64,000 nucleotides of DNA from JAFGOG01 sp034429215 (GCA_034429215.1 DAOUGI010000044.1:10017-74016), one strand, 5' to 3'. Shown: positions 39,249 to 50,550, counted from the first letter of the stretch. The notes: generated from the sequence alone by a model not told the origin. Made by a program: numbers and translations.

Positions 39249-41087
39249 TTAATCTACAGCCGCTTCCATCTCCTCCAAGGCCCTAGCCAGGGCTCGCAGA
39301 GCGGCGCGGCGGGTACGGCTGAAGGTGCCCTCGGAGACATACAGCCGGGACATGATATCACGGTTGGGGACACCTTCCAGGTAGGCATCGTGCAGGATCA
39401 GGTACGGATACCACTCACGAGGGGGTGGATCGCCGGCCGGTGAGGCGCCGGGACGCAGCTTCTCGATCGCCTCGGCCAACATGCTGTGCACCGCCTTGCC
39501 CAGGTCCAGGTGTGTCACTGCGTTGCGAGCGACCTTGGCTTTCACTACTCTGAAATGGGTCAGGGCGTGATCGCCCAGGTAACCGTAATCGGCCACGTGC
39601 CGGAGGGCATCTTCGACGGCTTCGACCGAGATCTGATCGGGATAGCTGACAGCCTCGGGGGGATGCATATCGGCGCCCTGCGCCACCTGGGCTGCATACT
39701 CGGCTCTGCGGCGGGCGTTCCAGATGACGTCGCCCAGGCGATCGCTGGGGTAGAGGAGCTGGTCCACGTCGTCAGGTGAATAGCTTGCACCGTTCACCGG
39801 CCGGCCCAGGATCAACGCGCCGAGCTGCTCTCCGCCGCCGTACAGGGGTATCAGCAGCGCAGCCTCAGCCAAGGGCGGTGGAAACCGGCCCGGTTTCAGA
39901 TGAAGCACGTCGTCGGCGACCAGATCCTGGCGCGACAGGCGTGGAGTGCCCTGCTGCCAATCGTGCGCGGCGGCCAGCCGGATATCGCCCTCTTCAAAGA
40001 GCAGGACCAGGCCATAGATCGCCCGAGCGCACGCGCACAACGACTCGAGCGTCACCGATAGGTGCTGGTCCGACTCGTCTCGATCGTCGGCCATGTTGGC
40101 CAGTTTGTGCAGGCTGGCCTGTATCTGGTGGATATCGCGGTGGTGGAGGGACGCGTCCCGGTTGTAGCGGGCGGCATCCACCAGGAAATGGGTGGTGACG
40201 GCCAACACGACGACAAAGGCATAGACCATCGGCGGCGCGCCGAAATAGTGAACGGCAACCCAGGTCAGCAGCAGGTAAAAGCCGGCCACCAGGCCGGTGG
40301 TGACGGCGGCGTGATAAAAATCACGACGGATCGTGCGACCTTCGACCAGGGCGCTGTAACGGGCCAGGCCGTAGCCGATGAGCACCATGCCGGCGCCGAG
40401 TGGCACCGACGTGGCTGCGATCGGCACGCGCAGATCGAGACTTGAGCCGGCAACAGACAGGATGGCTACCGAGCCGGCCAGCAGGGTGGCCGCGAGCATG
40501 ACCAGGAACTGCTTGCGCAGGATCGGGGTCGGCGCAGCACGGGCGCAGCCAACCAGGTTGACCAGGCTTATGGCCGCGTAGACCAAGCCAAGGGTAAGAA
40601 AGGGCGGATAGAGAGGGCCGGCTTTCAGGGTGTTGAGATAGAGCGGGTCTCCGCCTGGAGAGGCGTAGAGCAGGGATGCCGTCCTGGCCTGGGTCATGGC
40701 AGCAGCGGCGGCGCCGCCGTAGCCCAGCAAGAGCAATGCCCAGCGCCAAGGGGCAGGATGTGAAAAGCGCATGAGGGTGGTGGCATGGTGCCAGAACACG
40801 ACGGCCGGAATAATCAACCAGCCCTGAAGCCATATATTGGAGACGCCGGGTATGCCAGTCGCCCAAAACCGCAGAAACTGGTCCACCAAGCCAGGGGCAC
40901 CCGTGGGCGTGGGGAGAGGAGCAAGGGCCAATAGCACGTTCATAAAGTGGCCGCTCAAAGACCAGATCGTGAGACCGGTCAGCCAGGAAACCCAGCGGCG
41001 AGGGCTGCGGGTCACGATATACAGGCCCAGCCATAGCCCGGTTGCCAGGGCTAAAAAGTTGACGAGAAATGTTATGGGAAGCAGCAT
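39249..41087 (-). CDS. membrane-anchored GAF-domain protein with C-terminal HTH, putative one-component regulator
   Basis: 612 residues. Seven to eight membrane helices fill residues 1-310, like the 7TM sensor region of some histidine kinases. A helical linker leads to a GAF-like domain (about 340-470; 'LSVTLESLCACARAIYGLVL'). There is no kinase domain. The C-terminus 'EWYPYLILHDAYLEGVPNRD' and IMSRLYVSEGTFSRTRR has a helix-turn-helix look. Start: the ATG at 41087 follows GGAGG with six-base spacing; ATGs at 41141 and 41105 lack ribosome sites. A perfect consensus promoter drives it and a terminator ends it, so it is a single-gene unit. I infer a membrane-tethered transcription factor. The neighbouring phosphatidyltransferase and PrsW-like genes are natural candidate targets or partners. 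Confidence 0.7.
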   Translation of the reverse strand: MLLPITFLVNFLALATGLWLGLYIVTRSPRRWVSWLTGLTIWSLSGHFMNVLLALAPLPTPTGAPGLVDQFLRFWATGIPGVSNIWLQGWLIIPAVVFWHHATTLMRFSHPAPWRWALLLLGYGGAAAAAMTQARTASLLYASPGGDPLYLNTLKAGPLYPPFLTLGLVYAAISLVNLVGCARAAPTPILRKQFLVMLAATLLAGSVAILSVAGSSLDLRVPIAATSVPLGAGMVLIGYGLARYSALVEGRTIRRDFYHAAVTTGLVAGFYLLLTWVAVHYFGAPPMVYAFVVVLAVTTHFLVDAARYNRDASLHHRDIHQIQASLHKLANMADDRDESDQHLSVTLESLCACARAIYGLVLLFEEGDIRLAAAHDWQQGTPRLSRQDLVADDVLHLKPGRFPPPLAEAALLIPLYGGGEQLGALILGRPVNGASYSPDDVDQLLYPSDRLGDVIWNARRRAEYAAQVAQGADMHPPEAVSYPDQISVEAVEDALRHVADYGYLGDHALTHFRVVKAKVARNAVTHLDLGKAVHSMLAEAIEKLRPGASPAGDPPPREWYPYLILHDAYLEGVPNRDIMSRLYVSEGTFSRTRRAALRALARALEEMEAAVD

Positions 41088-41180
41088 ACTCGCCCTCCAG
41101 GACATACCCACAGGCCGGATCGCCGCTGCGATCTGGGTCATGCTATCGGAAACTGCATGCCACCTTCTTCAGGGAGCCCT

Positions 41181-41209
41181 ATTATAACAGAATGGCACAC
41201 CCGTGTCAA
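41181..41209 (-). promoter_or_regulatory. perfect consensus promoter of the membrane regulator
   Basis: Minus strand: TTGACA (41209-41204), 17 bp, TATAAT (41186-41181), all twelve bases consensus. Predicted start near 41174. Confidence 0.88.
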
Positions 41210-41243
41210 CGGGCTGATGCAGTTATGGGCGTTCTCAACAGCG

Positions 41244-41981
41244 CTAGCGACGAGGGGCCTCGCACGCCTCCACCAGGGCATCGAACAGCCGTTGGGCCCG
41301 GCCATCCTCGGCGGCCAGCTCTTCAGGGTGCCACTGCACGCCCAGGACAAAAGGCCGGCCCTCCTCTTCCACTGCCTCGATGATCCCGTCCGGCGCCCAG
41401 GCGGTGACCGTCAGTTCGGGGGCCAGATCCTTGATCGCCTGGTGGTGAAAGCTGTTGACCGGCAGCAGGTCGGTCCCCACGAGGTGGGCCAGGCGGCTGC
41501 CGGGAGAAACGACGACGTCGTGCGCAACGTGGTTGCGCCCATTGCCAGAGTGGCAATCGTGCCGGACGGCCCGGGGCACCATCGCCTCGATGTCCTGGTA
41601 CAGGCTGCCGCCCAGGGCCACGTTGAGCGTCTGGATGCCCCGGCAGATCGCCAGCACGGGCTTGCGGTCGGCCCTGGCCCAGCGGATCAAGGCCAGCTCC
41701 ACGTCGTCCCGGACCTCGGAGATGGCCCCGCACCTGGCATGGACCTCCTCGCCGTACAGCCTGGGGTGCACGTCCACGCCGCCGGACAACAACAATCCAT
41801 CCATCCGGTCGTACAGGGCGCGCAGCAACGCCTCGTCGGCCAGGAGTGGGATCAACAGTGGGGCAGCCCCGGCCCTGGCGACGGCGTGTACATAGCTCTG
41901 GTTTTGGCCAAAGCGAGGAGCGTGTGTGTCCTTTTCAGGGCGGTCGTCTGTGCAGACGATGCCGATGATTGGGGGTGTCAT
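41244..41981 (-). CDS. gamma-glutamyl-gamma-aminobutyrate hydrolase family protein (peptidase C26)
   Basis: 245 residues of the class I glutamine amidotransferase fold. The nucleophile is the Cys in LAICRGIQTLN and the catalytic His-Glu lie in VQWHPEE. Substrate-side text 'GLLLSGGVDVHPRLYGEE' and 'HHQAIKDLAPELTVTAWAPDG' is typical of PuuD-like hydrolases, which cut gamma-glutamyl amide bonds. It is the last gene of the seven-gene operon, 21 bp after the RodZ-like gene. No polyamine genes are nearby, so its role may be in hydrolysing another gamma-glutamyl compound. Confidence 0.9.
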   Translation of the reverse strand: MTPPIIGIVCTDDRPEKDTHAPRFGQNQSYVHAVARAGAAPLLIPLLADEALLRALYDRMDGLLLSGGVDVHPRLYGEEVHARCGAISEVRDDVELALIRWARADRKPVLAICRGIQTLNVALGGSLYQDIEAMVPRAVRHDCHSGNGRNHVAHDVVVSPGSRLAHLVGTDLLPVNSFHHQAIKDLAPELTVTAWAPDGIIEAVEEEGRPFVLGVQWHPEELAAEDGRAQRLFDALVEACEAPRR

Positions 41982-42002
41982 CGACCGTCCTTGGCCAACG
42001 CC

Positions 42003-43052
42003 TTAGGGGTTGACGGTCGGCGTGATCACTGCCGTCGGTGTGATCGTCGCCGTCGGGGAAATAATCGGCGTGGGCGTGATGGCCGCAGGCTCGGTTGTGG
42101 CCGTGGGCGCGGCCGTAGACGTGGCCGTAGACGTGACAGTGCCGGTCAGCGTGGCCGATGGGGTGACGACCACGTCGCCCACCTTTTCGAACGCGACGTC
42201 GATCACCTCGTCGATGCCGCCCAGGGCGCCCAGTTTCTGGCCGTTGACCGTCACCTGGACCCCTCCGGCATTGCCGATACGCAGCTCAACCCGCTGGTCG
42301 CCCTTCCATGACCGGTATTCGCCGGTTTGAAGCTCGCCCTGAAACTCTCTCAAGCCGTCTACGGTGACCTGCAGCCACGAAGTGCCGGTGATGGCCACCT
42401 CGACAAAGACCCCATCGTAGATCAGCGGCGAGGGGCTGGGTGAGGGAGAGGGAGACGGCGACGGCGAGACCGTGATCTCGAGCCGCGCCGTTGGCTTGGG
42501 CGTGTGCGTCGCCTGCACCGGCGTCGAGGTAGCCGGCGCCGTCGCCTTGGCCGGCGTGAGGGTGGCCGTCGCCAACTGGGTGGTGGCCGTCGGCATTACC
42601 TCGGCCGGCTTGGACCCCAGCCAATTATCCTTGATCCAGGGATAGTTAACCCACGCCAGGACGGCCGCGGCGATGATGAGCGCCGCCAGCAGGCCGGCCA
42701 GCAGCCCCCATCGCCCCCGGCTCGGCGCCACGTGCAGCGCCACCGGCCGGAACAGGTCGCTGGCTGCCGACGGCGGGTTTTCGATCGTGGCCGGTTCCGG
42801 TTCGGCTGGGCCGGCGAGCGCCGTGCAGCGATCGGCAGCTTCCTGGGTGTCTACCCCCAGGTAAGAAGCATAGTTTCGCAGAAAACCGCGGAGAACCACC
42901 TGGTTTGGCAGCGACTGGAAATCTTCGCTTTCCAGGGCCTGCAGGTATTGGATGCGGATACGGGTGTCCGTTTCAGCCTTTTCCAGGCTGATGCCCAGTT
43001 CCTCTCGGCGCTGCCGTAACCATTCCCCCAATGGGCGCTTGGTATCATTCAC
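42003..43052 (-). CDS. RodZ-like protein with HTH, membrane helix and Thr/Pro stalk
   Basis: 349 residues. An N-terminal HTH_25-type domain (GEWLRQRREELGISLEKAE, 'IRIQYLQALESEDFQSLPNQ') is followed by one membrane helix (about 113-135). After it come an external Thr/Pro and Ser/Pro stalk (150-210), a DUF4115-like domain (212-300; 'FVEVAITGTSWLQVTVDGLR') and a second Thr/Pro tail. This is the layout of RodZ, which links MreB to the cell-wall elongation machinery. No mreB lies in the window, and similar HTH-TM-DUF4115 proteins exist in bacteria whose shape role is untested. The two stalks are lineage-typical. Co-transcribed with the NTPase upstream (36 bp) and the peptidase downstream. Confidence 0.85.
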   Translation of the reverse strand: MNDTKRPLGEWLRQRREELGISLEKAETDTRIRIQYLQALESEDFQSLPNQVVLRGFLRNYASYLGVDTQEAADRCTALAGPAEPEPATIENPPSAASDLFRPVALHVAPSRGRWGLLAGLLAALIIAAAVLAWVNYPWIKDNWLGSKPAEVMPTATTQLATATLTPAKATAPATSTPVQATHTPKPTARLEITVSPSPSPSPSPSPSPLIYDGVFVEVAITGTSWLQVTVDGLREFQGELQTGEYRSWKGDQRVELRIGNAGGVQVTVNGQKLGALGGIDEVIDVAFEKVGDVVVTPSATLTGTVTSTATSTAAPTATTEPAAITPTPIISPTATITPTAVITPTVNP

Positions 43053-43088
43053 GGCCCAACTATACCCGCACTATCCCGAATTGTCAAA

Positions 43089-43637
43089 TTATCCACCGCC
43101 GAACAGACGTGCCAGGACGTGGGGCGGCAGTTCATCGCGATTCTGTGCGTCAAGCTCGAATACTACCTGCTCGACCGGGCTCAGCCTGGCTTGCAGCTCG
43201 GCCAGCAGAAAGGCGCGGACCAGCACCAGCGAGCGCTTGACCTCGCCTGAGGCCAGGCGGGGCACAACCGGCGCCAGACCGGCGTGGCGCCACAGCTCCA
43301 GCTTGCCGACCTCGTCCACGATCAGCAGGTCGCAGGCGCCTAGGGCTGCTTCGATCGCGCCGTTCGCCCACGCCAGCGCGGCGTCGTCGAAGGAATAGGC
43401 CCCAACATTGGGGCCGCCCAGCTCCCGGTCGGTGCGGGCCAGGGTGCGGCGCTCGCCGGTCAGGAGATCCACACCTTCAATGCCGATCTTGCTGCCGCGC
43501 CGGCCGATCAGCGCCGGGGCCAGCAGCCCGCCGCAGGCCAACCCCCGGCGGCGCGCCAGGCTGACCACCCGCTGTGCGGCGGTCGTCTTGCCGGCGCCGA
43601 CGGCGCCCGCCAGCAGGCCGATCACCGCTTCGCTCAT
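43089..43637 (-). CDS. P-loop NTPase of THEP1/DUF2478-like type
   Basis: 182 residues beginning MSEAVIGLLAGAVGAGKTT, a Walker A loop. A Walker B-like 'ACDLLIVDEVGKLELWRHAG' follows, as in NTPase_1 (THEP1) and DUF2478 proteins that hydrolyse nucleoside triphosphates. The ATG at 43637 overlaps the stop of the cupin gene (ATGA). The frame extends upstream to 43685, but only within the cupin gene. Some relatives act in cofactor metabolism, but there is no molybdenum or other cofactor gene here, so the role is unassigned. Confidence 0.8.
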   Translation of the reverse strand: MSEAVIGLLAGAVGAGKTTAAQRVVSLARRRGLACGGLLAPALIGRRGSKIGIEGVDLLTGERRTLARTDRELGGPNVGAYSFDDAALAWANGAIEAALGACDLLIVDEVGKLELWRHAGLAPVVPRLASGEVKRSLVLVRAFLLAELQARLSPVEQVVFELDAQNRDELPPHVLARLFGGG

Positions 43638-43993
43638 CCCTTCGATGCGAGCACCTCTTGGAGCCACTCCTGCGGCACCAGGCACAGGAAGCGCAGCAGG
43701 TCGCCGCCGGTGTTGCGGAACTGGTGCATCTCGCCGCCCGGCACAAACACGGTGCTGCCGTGGCCGACCGGCGCTTCACCCTCGGCCATTTTGACCACGC
43801 CCTGGCCCGACAGCACAAACACCTCGTGCTCCCACCAGTGGCTGTGGTACGGGCTGGCGCAGCCGGGCTGTACCTCAAAGACGCGCATGTTAAACACCGG
43901 CGCCCCTTCCTGTGGTCCGATGGGCACCCGCATTGTCACCCCGTCGGCGGCCGGTTGGGCCTCGACATCATGGAAATCTCGAACTCGGATCAT
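43634..43993 (-). CDS. cupin domain protein
   Basis: 119 residues, one cupin barrel. Motif 1 reads 'HSHWWEHEVFVLSGQGVV' with two His and a Glu; motif 2 reads 'VFVPGGEMHQFRNTG' with the third His. All metal ligands are present. Small cupins bind a metal and act as dioxygenases, isomerases or sensors; nothing specifies which here. It starts nine bases after the Clp-like gene and overlaps the NTPase by four bases, so its translation is coupled to both. Confidence 0.87.
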   Translation of the reverse strand: MIRVRDFHDVEAQPAADGVTMRVPIGPQEGAPVFNMRVFEVQPGCASPYHSHWWEHEVFVLSGQGVVKMAEGEAPVGHGSTVFVPGGEMHQFRNTGGDLLRFLCLVPQEWLQEVLASKG

Positions 43994-44002
43994 GTCATCA
44001 CC

Positions 44003-46204
<2,202 letters not shown>

Positions 46205-46218
46205 AGGTGATCTCCAAG

Positions 46219-47535
46219 TTACCGTACTGTCCAGCGGAAAATCAGATAAAAGTTGGTGTGGATCGTAAAATCAGGGGCCTCGACGGTGCCCATGCCCATG
46301 CCGACGACACGGTCGCTCAGCTCGACGCCCACCCGCGCCGAATAAGAACCCAGCGTGCCGAACGTCGGAAAGTTGACCCCCCAATCGGGCGCAGGCCGGC
46401 TCTCGACCGGCAGGGTCAGGCTGCCGGTGGACCATTCAAAGATGACCGGCTGGCCTACCACGCGAATGCCGCGCGGGCTCAGGACCTCCACATAGATCGT
46501 ATGATCCCCGCCCGATTCCTGCTCGTCTGCCCAGCGCGCCTCGACCAGCCGCCAGTAGCCCACGCCGGGCGGGACCGCTGCCGGCTCCAGGCGCACGCCC
46601 AGCGCGGTCAGCCGGGGATCCCAGACCAGCGGCACCAGGGTAGGCCGCGGCGTCGAGGTGGCGACGGGCTTGCCCGCGCTGCGGCGGGTAGGCGTAGGCG
46701 TCAGCGTCAACGTCAGCGTCAGCGTTGGAGTGGGGGTTGGGCTGGGCGTGGGGGTATAGGTGAAGGTCGGCGTGGGGATCGGCGTGGGGGTGTCGGTGGG
46801 CAGCGGCGTGTCGGTCGGTGTGGGCGTAAAGGTAAAGGTGGGTCGCAGCGTGTGCTGTGGATGGGGCGTCGTTGCCGTGCCGTCGGCGGCGAGCGGCGCC
46901 TTGGCCGGCTGCCCGGCTGCCACAAGCTCGTCACCGGCCCGGTTCCTGCTCGCGTCGTAGGCCAATACCCCTGCCAGGGCCAGGACGATCGCCCCCAGGC
47001 AGATCAAGACGGCCCGCCAGAAGCGTGGCTGGTTCCACAGCCGGGCAACGCGGGCCGCCAGCGCCGGCCCGACCCGCAGCCGGTCCCGCAGCCGGGACAA
47101 ACCGCCGCCCAACCAGGCTGTTAGCCGCCGCCACGGCCCCGCTACACGGCTTGCCAGGGCAGGCCTGATCGCTGGCTCGAGGGTGGCCGCCTCCCCCTTG
47201 CCTTCCGGGGGCGCGGCGGCTGCCATCTCTGGCTGTTGGGGTGCGACGGGCGGCGGGGCCGGCTGAATACCGGTCACAGCGGGCGGCGCCTGCGCAGCTC
47301 GCAACGCGGCCAGCCCGCGCCGGGCGGGCCGGTTGGTGGGATCGATGCTCAGCACCTTTTCCAGACAAAAGGCGCGGCCTTCCGGCGTGTTTAAGGTGTC
47401 GCTCAGCCACAACCAGGCCTCTACCGAGTCCGGGTTGCGCCGGATAGCCTGGGTGAGCAGCCGCCGGGCCTTGGTTCTGTTCCCGGCTTGAGCTGCCTCA
47501 ATGCCTTTGACGAGCAGCGGATTTCGCGTGTTCAT
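46219..47535 (-). CDS. TPR protein with membrane helix, Thr/Pro stalk and extracellular beta domain
   Basis: 438 residues. Two TPR-like helices at the N-terminus ('GIEAAQAGNRTKARRLLTQA', PDSVEAWLWLSDTL) face the cytoplasm. A Pro/Ala linker, basic stretch and one membrane helix (about 195-215, RAVLICLGAIVLALAGVLAY) follow. Then come a long Thr/Pro/Thr-Leu stalk (240-300) and a beta-rich domain ending 'HTNFYLIFRWTVR'. The text 'WRLVEARWADEQESGGDHTI' suggests an Ig-like fold. I start at the ATG at 47535, 16 bases after the GH3 stop; an upstream ATG lies inside that gene. It looks like an adaptor that connects a cytoplasmic TPR to the cell surface. Confidence 0.75.
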   Translation of the reverse strand: MNTRNPLLVKGIEAAQAGNRTKARRLLTQAIRRNPDSVEAWLWLSDTLNTPEGRAFCLEKVLSIDPTNRPARRGLAALRAAQAPPAVTGIQPAPPPVAPQQPEMAAAAPPEGKGEAATLEPAIRPALASRVAGPWRRLTAWLGGGLSRLRDRLRVGPALAARVARLWNQPRFWRAVLICLGAIVLALAGVLAYDASRNRAGDELVAAGQPAKAPLAADGTATTPHPQHTLRPTFTFTPTPTDTPLPTDTPTPIPTPTFTYTPTPSPTPTPTLTLTLTLTPTPTRRSAGKPVATSTPRPTLVPLVWDPRLTALGVRLEPAAVPPGVGYWRLVEARWADEQESGGDHTIYVEVLSPRGIRVVGQPVIFEWSTGSLTLPVESRPAPDWGVNFPTFGTLGSYSARVGVELSDRVVGMGMGTVEAPDFTIHTNFYLIFRWTVR

Positions 47536-47551
47536 AGACCTGCTCACGGGA

Positions 47552-50335
47552 TCAGCGGCGAGAGAGAAGGGCCACTGCCATCCTCCCTCCAACCACCAGC
47601 ACGATTGCCCCGGCCAGGGCCACGACGGCTGCCGCTGCCCGCGCGGCCCACACCGTCTCCGGCAGGCCCAGCCATGTCTCGGGGCGGATGACCTGCGCGG
47701 CGTATAGAATATAGCCGGCCATGCCGCCGATCACGGCCAGCAGGCTCTGGCGGACCACCGTCGCCCGTCGCTGTTTCCTGCCCGGCAGCAGGCACCCCCC
47801 AACCAGGACGGCGCCCGTGGCCCCGCCTGCCAGCAGCAGGTCACCGCCGTCCACTGCGCGCCCTGCTTCGGTTCCGGCCGGCGGCGCCTGCACGGACGGC
47901 GTCGGCGAAAGGGTGGCGGTGGCGGCGGCTGTGGGGGATGCCGGCGCCGGGGTCGCGCTTGGCTCGGCGGTTGGGCTGTGCGTTGGCGGTGGCGGCGTCG
48001 GCGTCGCGGTTGCAGTGGGCGTTGGCGGCGCCAGGATGGTCAGGTCGATCGCCTGCGAGCGGAAAGCGGCGCCGCTCTCGGCAGCGAGCTGGACGAATCC
48101 AGGGGCCGTAAGGGTCATCGTCACCACAGCCAGGCCGTCGTGCGTGGCGGCCGTCCGAGGCGGCAGGTAGGCCGTCCCATCGCGATACTGGGCCGAAAAG
48201 GCGACCTCGGTTCCGTCAGGCACCGCGCGGCCGTTATAGTCAAGGATCGGCCCGGCCTGGAGGCGAACGCTCACCGGCGGCGGTCCCAGCGGGCTGCCGC
48301 TGTAGGAGGCCGGATCCACCACGGTCAGGGGGATCGTTTGATCTGGATCGGGCGAAAGCTGCTGCAATAGATCATAGTTGATGCCCGCTACGTTCACCGG
48401 CGAGGCGCCCTCTGCCGGCATTTCGCGGAACAGAGCCCGCACCGCCGCCTGGACGAACGGCACGGTCTTGCTGTAGGCTCCCAGGTAGAGGGTCAGCTTG
48501 CTGACCTCAGTCGTGTCCAGGTAGTAGGGAGCGTTAAAGGCCAGGACCACCAGCTTGGCATCGGGCACCAGGCTCACCCCCTGATTCAGGAACAGCTCGA
48601 TCGCGTCGGAATTGGGGCCCTTGACCGGGTTCAGGTCCTGGCTGGCAAGGATGATCCAGTCCGCTTCGTTCAGCAGCCGGCCCACCTCCGACTCGGTCCC
48701 ATCGCTCGCCGGAGCGGCGGCCAGAAACGTTTTGAGCTGCCCAAACGACAGGCTGGTAATATCCTCCGCCCGGACCTGGCCGGTGCCTTGCGGGCCATAG
48801 ATGCCGACAATGGCCTCCTGCACGGCGGTCTGGCTCAGGGTAGCAAAAGTTGGGCACCGGTCGGTGAAACACTCGCGCACCGGGCGGGCATCGGTAAAGA
48901 TCAGGATCTTTTCGCCGCTGCGCGGCGGCGCCGGCATGGCATCGGGATCGGGGTAGAGCAGGGTGATCGCCTGGTTGGCGATCCGCCGCGTCACCGCCTC
49001 GCCCTGGCCGCACACCTTTACGGCCGTTTCGGCCGGCACGCGCACCGTCTCCAGGACAAAGGCAGGGTACAGCTTGAGCTTGAGCCTCAGGATTCGGCTT
49101 ACTGCGTCGTCGACCCTTGCCGCAAAGGCCGGGTTGGCCCGGTACTCACTGCGAAAATAGGCTACCGTGTCGCGGATGTTGGCCAGTTGATCGGACCAGA
49201 TGTTGTTCAGGTCAAACTGAGAAAACAGCAGGACGTCGTTGCCGGCCAGGAACGCTTCCTTGGCGATGCGCCGGTGGGGAAATGTGGCCAGCGTGGGGTC
49301 AAAATACTTGCGCACGGCCGGCACGCCCAAGCTGTCAGACACGATCAGCCCGGTGGGGCGCCAGCCGGCGAACTCGACCAGGTCCAAGATGGCGCCCATC
49401 CCCTCGGCGTCAAAGCTGATCGGGGCTGTGAATTGTCTCAGATTCCCCTGAAAGCCACGGTAGCGGATGTGCGACGACATCAGCGCATCGGTCACCGCCT
49501 CGGAATTGCCATCCTGGCGGGTGACGGCGAAAAAGGGCGCCAGCTCGATCCGCTTAAGCTCCTGGAGCGACTTGTCTACGGTGGCCACCTCTTCGTCGGG
49601 CAGGCGGTCGGATCCGCCGTGGCCGGGAAAATGCTTGGCCACCGTGGCTATCCGGCCGTTGCTGCCCTCGTGGACGCCCTCGACGTATGCCCGGCCCATC
49701 TGGCCCACCCACCACGGGTCTCCGCCAAAGGTCCGCGTGCCGATGTCGCCCTCGCCGCTCGGCAGGGGGTTGTTCAGCACGTCAACCACCGGCCCCAACA
49801 GCAGGTTGACGCCCATGGCGGCCAGCTCGCGGCCGGTGATCGCGCCCACGTCGCGGGCGTTGGCCGGATCCCACGTCGCCCCGATGGCCATGGCGTTGGG
49901 CAGCGGCGTGGTGCCGCCGGTGACGCGGGTGTAGGGATAGGCATCCCCTTCGTGATCCAGGCTGATGAACAACGGCACTTTGGCGCCGCTGCCCATGGCC
50001 AGCGTCTGGAGGGCGTTGCTCAGCTCGGCCACCTGGCGCGGCGTGTCGGCGCTGTTATAGAAGTTGGAATTGCTGGCCAGCAGCACCACGCCGCCGACAT
50101 AGTCCTGGCGGATCAGCTTGGCGACGTCGGTGCCGGGGCTGGCATCGCTGCCGACAAAGGTGACCAGAAAGATCTGCCCCACCTTTTGCTCGACCGTCAT
50201 CTGGGCCAATAACGCCTGGACGCGGCCGGAAAGATCCGAATCAGGTTCTTGGGCGTGTGGGTTGGAGGGAGCGATCAGCAACAGCAGCAGTAGGAAGCAA
50301 AAGATCCGGCGCAATGTAAGGGAACTAACATGCAC
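47552..50335 (-). CDS. secreted GH3 protein, NagZ-like, with C-terminal membrane segments
   Basis: 927 residues from a GTG at 50335. A signal peptide (RIFCFLLLLLLIAPSNPHA) leads a GH3 barrel with ISLDHEGDAYPYTRV, KHFPGHGGSD and the nucleophile loop GLIVSDSLG. This is the beta-N-acetylhexosaminidase (NagZ) type, which cuts GlcNAc from peptidoglycan-type glycans. The Asp-x-His general acid/base of NagZ after KHFPGHG is not present: the loop reads SDRLPDEEVATV. A second alpha/beta domain and a beta domain follow, then a Thr/Pro stalk (about 765-830) and two to three membrane helices that anchor it. It starts the seven-gene operon under a strong promoter. Confidence 0.88.
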   Translation of the reverse strand: MHVSSLTLRRIFCFLLLLLLIAPSNPHAQEPDSDLSGRVQALLAQMTVEQKVGQIFLVTFVGSDASPGTDVAKLIRQDYVGGVVLLASNSNFYNSADTPRQVAELSNALQTLAMGSGAKVPLFISLDHEGDAYPYTRVTGGTTPLPNAMAIGATWDPANARDVGAITGRELAAMGVNLLLGPVVDVLNNPLPSGEGDIGTRTFGGDPWWVGQMGRAYVEGVHEGSNGRIATVAKHFPGHGGSDRLPDEEVATVDKSLQELKRIELAPFFAVTRQDGNSEAVTDALMSSHIRYRGFQGNLRQFTAPISFDAEGMGAILDLVEFAGWRPTGLIVSDSLGVPAVRKYFDPTLATFPHRRIAKEAFLAGNDVLLFSQFDLNNIWSDQLANIRDTVAYFRSEYRANPAFAARVDDAVSRILRLKLKLYPAFVLETVRVPAETAVKVCGQGEAVTRRIANQAITLLYPDPDAMPAPPRSGEKILIFTDARPVRECFTDRCPTFATLSQTAVQEAIVGIYGPQGTGQVRAEDITSLSFGQLKTFLAAAPASDGTESEVGRLLNEADWIILASQDLNPVKGPNSDAIELFLNQGVSLVPDAKLVVLAFNAPYYLDTTEVSKLTLYLGAYSKTVPFVQAAVRALFREMPAEGASPVNVAGINYDLLQQLSPDPDQTIPLTVVDPASYSGSPLGPPPVSVRLQAGPILDYNGRAVPDGTEVAFSAQYRDGTAYLPPRTAATHDGLAVVTMTLTAPGFVQLAAESGAAFRSQAIDLTILAPPTPTATATPTPPPPTHSPTAEPSATPAPASPTAAATATLSPTPSVQAPPAGTEAGRAVDGGDLLLAGGATGAVLVGGCLLPGRKQRRATVVRQSLLAVIGGMAGYILYAAQVIRPETWLGLPETVWAARAAAAVVALAGAIVLVVGGRMAVALLSRR

Positions 50336-50521
50336 GAGCAGAAGCGACTCCTTCGTTTGTCACGCCAAGCGAAGCATCCCTTCTGGTTAAGGCGAGACCC
50401 TTCGCTTCATTCCCCAGCCTGTTCGTATGCCTGTCCGGTACAAGACAGGCCGCCGGTGCTACGGAACCGCCTATCAATACGCGGTCGGGAGCCCAGCCTG
50501 CCATGTTGTCTCTCTGTGCCA
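50336..50521. repeat. operon leader containing REP-like inverted motif
   Basis: The leader of the GH3 operon, about 180 bases. It contains the motif GAGACCCTTCGCTTC (50394-50408), a 15-base match in opposite orientation to 54277-54291. AAGCGAAG (50367-50374) pairs with CTTCGCTT (50400-50407) as a stem. No upstream open frame with a ribosome site was seen. Confidence 0.5.
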
Positions 50522-50550
50522 ATAATACACTGACTAGCCCGCCTTGTCAA
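50522..50550 (-). promoter_or_regulatory. promoter of the GH3-Clp-RodZ operon
   Basis: Minus strand: TTGACA (50550-50545), 17 bp, TATTAT (50527-50522). Predicted start near 50515, leader of about 180 bases. The next strong promoter on this strand lies only at 41181-41209, beyond the last gene. Confidence 0.82.

Noticed and set aside
48788..50212. 474-codon plus-strand open frame
   Set aside because: Antisense shadow of the NagZ-like GH3 gene, low-complexity Arg/Gly/His translation.
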